This document shows positions 56,270-64,000 of a stretch of DNA of 64,000 bases, piece by piece. The translations under genes and the position numbers were made by a program. A model generated the notes under the pieces. It made no database searches. It was given only the letters and a program-made list of their open reading frames with translations, and was not told where the DNA came from. Origin of the DNA: Prostheceraeus crozeri (lineage: Eukaryota > Platyhelminthes > Polycladida > Euryleptidae); the NCBI GenBank assembly GCA_907163375.1, contig CAJQUW010007998.1, positions 62,001 through 126,000 of the forward strand, given 5' to 3'. How positions within the stretch are numbered: the stretch's first letter is position 1; each line of letters opens with the position of its first letter.

Positions 56270-57321
56270 TGACTAGATCACCGAATGGTGCCTTCGAATT
56301 GCTGTGAACTAAATGACCCAGTGACCAGGTTCCATCCTCAACGACAATCAATCATGATCCAATCACAACAAGGTCCATCTGACGAGGGTAAATCTTACAA
56401 TGCCATCGGTTGTGGTGATCACTAGCCTGAAGTCCGATCTGGCGATGGTCAACCGAGATGCTTGTTTTTGTTAATGGAGTTGATGGTCACGTGGGAAACG
56501 AGTATGCACGAAGCGCACGAGGAGAAGCATCTACGATATGGAGAATTGAAGTGCTTCCAGTTGAGGTTGGTTGTCGCGGTTTCAGTGGTTGATCCTTCAT
56601 GAACTGGTTGGTGTGCGCTGGAAGAAGAATGACTGAGGTGGTGAGGCGCAGCGGTCAGTCGGCAGAAATTGGCTCGGCATTCACCGTTCGAAAATTCTTG
56701 AGTGCTGGGAGAGGTGCTACTTGACAAACCATCAGACATTATTGGCCGGCCGAGTGGTGGTGTCTAGCCATTAAACGGCCGAAAGACCGTTGATGCTCGG
56801 TTAACTGCTGATGATTTATTACTACTCCCAGCGTAAGACGCTGTTTTTTGTATTTTGAATTTCCCCTCACAGGCAAAGATCAAGAAATCCAAGTGGTGGA
56901 ACTGTAACCACTTTGATTAAGTGAACTTATCCCGCTAATTTGGACGCATGAAGGCCTTGTTTGGTTGTCCAATCTAAGCCTCTGGTTGAGTGAAATTAAT
57001 GTTGGTTGATGTTGCTATCACTTCACCAGCTGATTGACATGACTTTCAGCGATTATTGTGTGACATGGAAAATTTGGTGACCAACCGCTAACAAAAGTCC
57101 TAACATCGTAAAACATTTGGTGTCGCTAGGCATTTTTCCGATGGAGATATTGACTTCAGAGCCAGTTTGAACCGAAGAAGGCCATTTATATTCTTATATA
57201 CTGCTTCTTTTGTTTCTACGTGATCTGGCCAGTACTCGACATCTGAGCCACAATCTGCACGTGATATTTGAATATGGCAGTCATAGAATAAGTAGAAACC
57301 GGTACTGTGAGTAGTATGAAG
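56270..57321. other. Unique-looking, GC-richer stretch with one unexplained ORF
   Basis: Base composition between 56,400 and 56,850 is more balanced than its neighbours. No repeat partner in the window. See the minus-strand ORF at 56,449-56,739. Confidence 0.4.
56449..56739 (-). CDS. Hypothetical ORF, 96 codons, possible host or element 5' exon
   Basis: Starts MSDGLSSSTSPSTQEF with an A three bases before the ATG, then a Ser/His/Thr-rich stretch and a Cys patch (RRCFSSCASC). It sits in the GC-richest non-repeat part of the window. No domain recognised; low-complexity Ser-rich openings are common by chance and in disordered N-termini. I do not claim a function. Confidence 0.25.
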   Translation of the reverse strand: MSDGLSSSTSPSTQEFSNGECRANFCRLTAAPHHLSHSSSSAHQPVHEGSTTETATTNLNWKHFNSPYRRCFSSCASCILVSHVTINSINKNKHLG

Positions 57322-57701
57322 GTAGTAGGTAGGTAGCGTGTCGACTCAAAAAAAAATGTCAGCATGCAGTGACAATTTTTATATCAGAAGATTCATTTTT
57401 TTGCGGAGATTGCATTCCTCCGGTCTAAAAAAATCTTTGATGAATTTTTAAAAAGCTAAATTTTTGCAAATTATTCCTGTGTTTACATTTATTCCTGCGA
57501 TTTGGTACCTCTATATAAGTATTATGAAACTTGCTGGATATCAAAATGAATTAAAATTTACCAACAGGTATCTTCATTATGCGAAAATCAAGTTGATAAT
57601 CAAGGATATTTCATTAGACGCATCATAATGCATAACTTCATGGAAAAATTGAGATGTTATTGTGCTTCTTGGCTGAAATCTCAAATTTAACACAATTTTC
57701 A

Positions 57702-58600
57702 GAGCCCGTCGAATATGTTCTGATTGTTCTTGGGAGGCCGAGTGTCGTTTTTTATTTGATACTTTGAAGGCCAATGGCTATCATGAGCAGTTCATACTGA
57801 AGTACTCTACTGCAAAAAAGGAACTACCGACTTTTGGTCCCAAATGTAAACCTGTTTACATTCGTGTTCCTTTTTTGCATGATAGGTTTTCCACAGTTTT
57901 TTATAAGAAACTGTGTGTCACTAAAAGTGTTTGTCCTGCCATCGATCCTGTTGTAATACATAGTACGAGATCTATTTCTGTTCGTTCTCTGAAGGATGAG
58001 TTGCCCTTGGCCCGTGTTGTGTATAAGTTTTCTTGTGGTTGTGGATGCAGCTACGTGGGCCGCACTAAACGTGCTTTGTCTGCCAGAGTGTCTGAGCATC
58101 TACCAGCATGAATATACTCTTGTGGTTTTCGTTCTCGCTCAAAGTCTTTGCCAGATAGCGCTGTTACTAGGCATGTTATGTCCTGCAACCTTTTTGACAA
58201 GTCTGTTCCTCCAGTCAGTCATTTTTCTGTACTGGCTCATTCTGACTCTGTTTTTCTTCTAAGCATTTTGGAGGCATCACTGATAAAATTGTACAAACCT
58301 GCTTTGTGCATCCAGAAACAATTCATTTTCTCTCTTGCTTTGCCTTGGTAGATTTCTATGTTAGTTCTGTCCGTCATTCCGTCCTTTTGAGTTGTTGTCA
58401 TTTCGCTGTGTCGATTGCATTAGTGTATTATTGTCAGAGAGCCGGCGAAAACGTTCGGGTGTTAACTTTTTTCCTTTGACTTACTTTAACTTTCAATAAA
58501 CTATGATTTTCGAGAATAGTTGTGTTTGCGGTGTACAAATTCATCAACGACAGACATTGCTTCAATTATTTGAAAAGTCGTTTGCCTCAATCTGAAGTTC
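57702..58600 (+). mobile_element. Penelope-like element fragment inserted in A4
   Basis: ACACAATTTTCA is repeated exactly at 57,690-57,701 and 58,601-58,612, and the match may extend further in decayed form. Only the 3' end of the element is present (5' truncated), as usual for target-primed insertion. The tail contains GGCGAAAACGTTCGGGTG and TTTCAATAAACTATG. Confidence 0.8.
57764..58351 (+). pseudogene. Penelope GIY-YIG endonuclease region, broken
   Basis: The first frame (57,764-58,111) has KPVYIRVPFLHDRF, then VVYKFSCGCGCSYVGRTKRAL and ARVSEH (GIY-YIG core with Cys residues and catalytic Arg). A second frame (58,148-58,351) carries on with DSAVTRHVMSC, LEASLIKLYKPALC (catalytic Glu and C-terminal helix). 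A frame change falls between about 58,095 and 58,150. The RT is absent. Sequence differs from the 42-46 kb element, so it is another Penelope family. Confidence 0.85.
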
Positions 58601-59071
58601 ACACAATTTTCATCGGCATGATTTCATGATTCACTAAATTTATGCTTCATTTCTTGAATTTGAATAGTAATGTGAACCCATCTACATGTTTTAAAATTAA
58701 TTATGATAATTGTCTTTAATTATGATGTTTTGCTCTTTTATTGGCAGGTAGTTTGTGATATGCTCACGATTGAGAAAATACTTTTATTAATTAGCATAGT
58801 GTGGTAGCCCATCGAATAGCAGATTTAACTAATATTACCTTTCCAAGGTTGTCATGACAAGTAGGATTTGTAAAATACTACTATTCCTTCTGTGTGGCTA
58901 TCATGATCAGTCAATTCCACGGTAATTTCTTCAAAACTGCACAAATTTGCATATCTCATATTTGGTGCTGCGTCTCAACTCAAGTTCATTTAATAAAATC
59001 GAAACTGCATGCACATTGAGGATTTACTTAACACTGAGTTGCTACTCTACCTAATATACTTCCTCTATGCT

Positions 59072-59777
59072 CGCAAATTATTTCTGTGTTTATGTACTAG
59101 TGATTTGGTACCTCTTATAGTAATATAAAACTTATTGGATATCAAAAAGAATGAATACATGCTAAAAAGTATCTTAATTAAGCGGAAATTCAGCTGATTA
59201 TCGAGAAAATTTCATGATCCGTATTAAAATGCAAGTCTTTTTGGAATAGTTGAAATGTTATTGTGCTTCTTGACTGCGATTTCAAGTTTTTAATTCAATT
59301 TTCATCGGCATGATTTTATGATTCACTAAATTTGTGTTTCATTTCTTGAATCTGACTAGTAATGTGGACCTACATCTTTTATAGTTAATTATGATCATTG
59401 TCTTTGATTTTGTTATTTTGCTTTTTCAGTGGCAGGCAGTTTGTGACATGATCACGCTTAAGAAAAATCTCTTATTAATAAGGCTGAGCATTGAAGTAAT
59501 AGTAACCCACCGAATTGCTAATTTAATTAACTTTGGTTCTCCAAGGTTGTCATTACACGGAGGATTTGTAAAATACCATTATTCCTCCAGTATTGCCATC
59601 ATGATCAGTCAGTTCCGTGGTAATTTCTTCAGAACTGCACAAAGTTGCATATCTCACATTTGGTGTCAATGTCCAATTGGGTTCAACTCGAGTTCATTAA
59701 ATAAAATCGAAACACCATACACATTGCGAATTTAATTAATGCCGAGTTGCTACTCAACCTAATACACTTACTCTATG
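59072..59777 (+). mobile_element. Family A copy A5, left-truncated
   Basis: Starts inside the family (GCAAATTATTTCTGTG, ~150 bp from the usual left end) directly at the right end of A4 and runs to CAACCTAATACACTTACTCTATG. The ORF 59,391-59,735 only reads through it. Confidence 0.8.
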
Positions 59778-61714
59778 CTTGCATCCTTATAAACCATATT
59801 GTGTTAATGTAGTCCATTACAAATGAATTAATTTCTCCTTGATTTGTTTCTCACCATAATGTACGTCAACCTAATTTCATCTTGAGTTTGACAACACAAC
59901 ATAAATCTGTTAATACTATGACATAAATTTGATCGAACGAAATATCTAGACGTTCTGAGGATAGGAAGGACTGAAATTAATTGAAGAATGAATGACGACA
60001 AGAGATAAAATTTGTAAAATGACAATGATGAATTATACTGAGTTGATACTGTACCTAATTTACTTACTCTATGATGGCAATTATGACTTCTGAACGCATT
60101 GTGAATTCCATTACCGGTAAGTGACTTTTGCAATCTCTTGCTCGTTCGTAAGAATTATCATGTTGATTAATTGATGAAAGCATCAACATATTGATCAATT
60201 TGTTTGAAACTCTTGATGTCATTTCATGTCAATTTGTTTACATATTCACTTTCTTTATTTTTTCATATTATCTGTCTTCTCTCAGAAGAGTCAGAATCCA
60301 TTCACATGTCCGCACAGCCGTTGGTGAAAAACATTCAAAGTAGCATCATATTTCGAACTGTGGAAGAACATGATGATAATAGATTGGCAGTCGGTGAATG
60401 AACAAGCGAAGGCGGGCCTCAGGGAAGGCTGAAGATGGTTTCGTGTCCCTCAAGTCATCTAATGATGGATTGCAGACTGTTTATACCTTAAGGCGTAGTA
60501 GATGGGAGTCGTGTGACGTAGCCTCGTTAATCAACTGGCATAGAGATGAACTTAATCTTGTCAAGCGTTATTATTATTTATTTGCTTTGTTGATGAAAAC
60601 CATCTATCACTTCTTATTGTTCTAGTTTGAAATTTGAACAATCAAAAATTTGTGTCCGATTACTTCCGGAGTCCATAGTTCGTTCTTTGTTGCGTTTTGG
60701 ATTGTCAATCAAACAATGATGTACTGCCTCTTCTTTCAAAGTGGAACAATATCTTAGAAGGGACATAACCTCTGTGAACTTCATCAGAGATTAGATCTTG
60801 TGGATCTCCAGTCGCGCCAGGACACTCCTCAATATTACGTCAACTGAGATAAAGGCAATTCAAGTACGTTAAAAACAAAGTCAATTAACAACATTATCAT
60901 GTGTCAATTTCCAACCGTGATTTCGAGCCGATAAAGGGCGTTGCAACATTTCATGTTCTGCTAGTTGCACATTTATTATGGTTCATTTATCAGTTTTCAA
61001 CATAAAAACTTCTGAACTGAGCACTAAATAAGAATACAAAAATTGTTTCAGTCAGTTCGCAGGAGACCGTTCCACTTCTATTGAAAATAAATTAAAAAAG
61101 TATTACAGACAACAATCTGCATTTACAACTTTCATGTAATTCAGTTATTTATGAATAAATCTGATAAATGAATTGTCAAACGCCAATAATTGAATATGTT
61201 GTCATATCCTTTTTTTAACATTAATCTCTCTTGCACAATTTAAAGCATCATTTGACTTGGCACTATAGAGTAAAAATCTGCTCTCCTATTTTCTCGCCGA
61301 ACTGTAGGGAAAAATAAAGTAAAATAGTAATTTGTGTCATCCGACGCGTCCACTGACAGGTCTTCATCAAACGAGGGTGTTATCAATGTAACCTCATCGA
61401 CTACTTTTGCAATAAGCATGAAAATTTCGTGAAACATAAAAAATGCTTTCTGCTTATAAATAATAATAGAATAAGCGTTTGTTTACTGGTAAAAAAAGTA
61501 CAACCAAAAAAGTGAAGCAACACGATGAAGTTAATTTAAAGTTAGTCATTATACAATTCGGAACAGGAGAAAATAAAACTATTTTGTCTACGAGACATTC
61601 TAACATATGGCAATGTGAAACGATTATCTCGCTCTGACGCTCGGCAGCAAGTGATATGGGACATGTGAATGGTTAAGGCTTGCATTATTGAAATATTCAT
61701 ATCAAGCCTCTGAC
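59778..61714. other. Mostly unrecognised; solo family A end at 60,037-60,073
   Basis: GAGTTGATACTGTACCTAATTTACTTACTCTATG at 60,040-60,073 is a family A right terminus without its body. At 60,284 a pyrimidine tract and CTCTCAG precede a short open stretch (SESIHMSAQPLVKN...), exon-like but unidentified. Confidence 0.4.
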
Positions 61715-62404
61715 CAAGGTTGCTATAGGGCTTGGGTTGGGTCACCCCAAGCAAAGCGGCTTGGGGTTTGCTTGGGTTTACCCCAAGCCCAAGCAACCCA
61801 TGCAAGAATTTTGACTACCCAAGCCTAACCATATGCAAACTTCTGCTACCATAGAAGTGCATCCTAGGTCCCCTAGAAGGCTTGTGCTCCACACCCAACC
61901 CTAAGATGATGCAAAATTCTAGCTACCATAGGCCCATACCATTATTATAGACTTATACTAGGTAGATAGCCTAGATATTTTGGGCATGTCTAGCTATTCA
62001 CCTCTTATTAGTTCTCTTTTGTTGTATGCCTACATGTAGTTAACTGATAAATCAAAATAATGAATCATGAGCTTGATGATCATCAGCCAGATAGCTATTA
62101 TTCCCTCTTTTCTAAGGATCTGTGACTGACTGGCTCTTCTCGAGAGAATGACAGCCACAGCTTAGCGCTGTGACTGGGTGACAGTAGCATTACATTAGTA
62201 GGTTGGATACTCTCTATATAATGGAAAATGTGAAATAGCCTCGAATAAAATAGCACGAGACCGATGGAGAAAATATTAGAACTCAGACTTACAGCAGAAG
62301 TTTTACATCGTTTTTTAGGTTTAGGGTTGGGTTGGGCGTGGGTTTGCCATCTAGCCTTGGATTCAAAACCCAAGCAAACCCGAGCAACCCAAGCAGCAAC
62401 TTTG
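61715..62404 (-). mobile_element. Family E hAT-like element, copy E2 (690 bp)
   Basis: Ends CAAGGTTGCTATAGGGCTTG and, inverted, CAAAGTTGCTGCTTGGGTTG. CTCTGAC is repeated exactly at 61,708-61,714 and 62,405-62,411. CAAGG fits the hAT terminus YARNG. More than ten CCCAAGC/GCTTGGG words lie in the two subterminal zones. Non-coding; E1 at 48 kb is an inverted, truncated relative. Confidence 0.8.
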
Positions 62405-62411
62405 CTCTGAC

Positions 62412-64000
62412 GTCTCTTATTAATAGAAAGTAGATCACACCAGTTACAGATAACAATGGTTAAAAGAACATTCCTTTCGCTTCTACGAATACTGTTCTAA
62501 TTAGCGTCCTAAATATCTCCAGGGAAATGAAATTTGAATTATTGCAATATTTAAGGCAACTCATTGTAGTACATGCAGGTCTACTTAATACTAAAGCACA
62601 GTTCTGTTCGGATTATATATGAATATGTATCTGTTGTCAAGAGGAGGAAGTGATGCATGGTAGTCTAAAGTTGAATAAAGGATTTTTTGTGAATATTTCC
62701 GTCGATTTATCATCGCTATAATCAGAAGGATATAAACCTGAGATGAGGTAAATTGACAACCCTTTTGTTTCTCATGCAACTTTGTGATTTATGCGACTTT
62801 TAATTTTAGTACGTAATAGAATATATTTATTGACGTACACATGACAACACAACCATATTCTATTCAACTATCGCTACTGATATGCGGCTCCTAATTTAAA
62901 AAAGCGGATAACGATTCATAAAACAAATTAGTACGAGATCTTGTGCGACTTTATGACTCCTCTTCAAATAATGAGCGAATATTAGCCTGTTATCTTTGAA
63001 CAGTGTCTCTTGACATTGCGGCCTACTTCAGATTCAGAATGTTTGCGTCTATACATCAGTCGTAGGGTTCAGATAAAATTATTTCTTCCTGACTATTCAT
63101 GTCTGCTGTTCCTCAACGATGCCTATCATTATAATTTGAAATAATCCTTTTTTTACTGAAAATCTGTTTTGTGGCATCTGCGATCAAGTTGCATCAGATA
63201 CCACTTCTTATAGCATCAGCTCGGACAATTGATGAAATCCTTGGTTATTCGTTCGTTGGTCATGTTAATTTAACCGAAATTGTCTGAGTCTACTTCTTGT
63301 CGGCCTTTTTCTATTCCTTTAGCCTCTTCTTCACGCAAGGTACAGAATAGCAGGCCAGATGGTAATGAAGATTCTTCAATGCTCCCCTAGAATTGCGGAA
63401 GTCACTAGTTCTATTTGTTTTCAATCTACATGTACATGTTTATAAAAGTGTTTTTGAATCACAGCATCATCTCCGTATTTACTATTTTTGGGAAAATCCA
63501 TTTCAGTGGTCCATTTCAGTAAAAATTTCATTTCATTTAGCTTTTAATCTCATGAATGCTTGAGTAAAATTATGATGTGAATAGAAACAAATTGGTGCTT
63601 CAGTAGGACATGAATAAGAAGAAAAATCAAAGTTATGTCACCTTGATTACTGACTAACGCAAAATAAATGATACGTAAATTGTGGTACATGCTTTTCTCT
63701 ATCACATTTTTTCATTACATTTAATCATTTTCGTTCGTCGATACGCAATCACGCCAACCCTGGCATAACAGCGTCTCGTCGAGGAAAATTGCGGCTACCA
63801 AGACATTTGCGATAAAATAATAGATGAAAGAAGAATTTTGCATGACACAGGTGCTTGAAACCATACAACAAATAGATAAGGAGATTAAACGATATCTGAT
63901 CATTTCAATTTCTGTCGATTAATTTTCTTATTCGATAAGTGAAACATAAGTTCTTGCTTCTATGGCAACTCTTAATTTTCTTATTTATATCTCTGTGGAT
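62412..64000. other. Nothing recognised to the window end
   Basis: Plain AT-rich DNA with short ORFs lacking motifs (for example 62,591-62,779 and 63,721-63,903, both minus). Confidence 0.4.

Larger units (their letters stand above)
57322..59069 (+). mobile_element. Family A copy A4, split by a Penelope fragment
   Basis: Left part 57,322-57,701 (GGTAGCGTGTCGACTC onwards) and right part 58,601-59,069 (to CTACCTAATATACTTCCTCTATG) together cover family A. The insertion point is within AATTTTCA|CCGGC of the family consensus. Confidence 0.8.

Overview
The window reads as AT-rich animal (metazoan) nuclear DNA. There are no operons, no prokaryotic gene spacing and no rRNA. I find no convincing host protein-coding gene anywhere in the 64 kb. 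What can be recognised is almost entirely transposable-element sequence. The mix (mariner DD34D, a second Tc1/mariner-type lineage, hAT-like, PIF/Harbinger, piggyBac-like and Mutator-like elements, and Penelope-like retroelements with GIY-YIG endonuclease) is typical of aquatic invertebrate genomes; I cannot name the species. I see no LTR retrovirus-like or capsid-bearing element.

Layout. 1-507: tail of a mariner transposase cut by the window edge. 1.3-17.6 kb: sparse non-autonomous elements (families A and C, small hairpin elements, three tRNA-like SINE heads) and a Penelope GIY-YIG remnant at 12.1-12.5 kb (-). 18.03-19.82 kb: a whole mariner with unusual ~205 bp terminal inverted repeats (TIRs) and a broken transposase. 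20-25 kb: hairpin element, family D, a Tc1-type transposase remnant (-) split by another repeat, and foldback element B1. 26.7-30.5 kb: family C subfamily, a CCCGGG-rich hAT-like repeat, and B2. 30.98-33.89 kb: a decayed PIF/Harbinger element that took in one family C and one family D copy, with a piggyBac-like element abutting it at 33.89-34.86 kb. 36.16-37.88 kb: an element whose ends look like V(D)J recombination signals. 38.9-39.95 kb: small element plus A3. 41.74-46.13 kb: a young head-to-head Penelope-like dimer inside one 10 bp target duplication. 48-52 kb: family E, family F and a Mutator-like MITE. 52.87-56.27 kb: a three-level nest (foldback B3 > hAT-like > CATAGAA element). 57.3-59.8 kb: A4, with a Penelope fragment inserted, and A5. 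61.7-62.4 kb: E2.

Target-site duplications (TSDs) and interrupted copies give a relative order of insertions in several places. Families A, C and D and the 53.36-54.39 kb element all end in CAYAGA and use 8 bp target sites, so they were probably moved by related transposases. The observation most worth testing is the 36,155-37,877 element. It has perfect CACAGTG heptamers at both ends, an A-rich nonamer-like block 13 bp from one and 22 bp from the other, and a CATTG target repeat. That pattern recalls the RAG/Transib group, but no RAG-like protein is visible inside.
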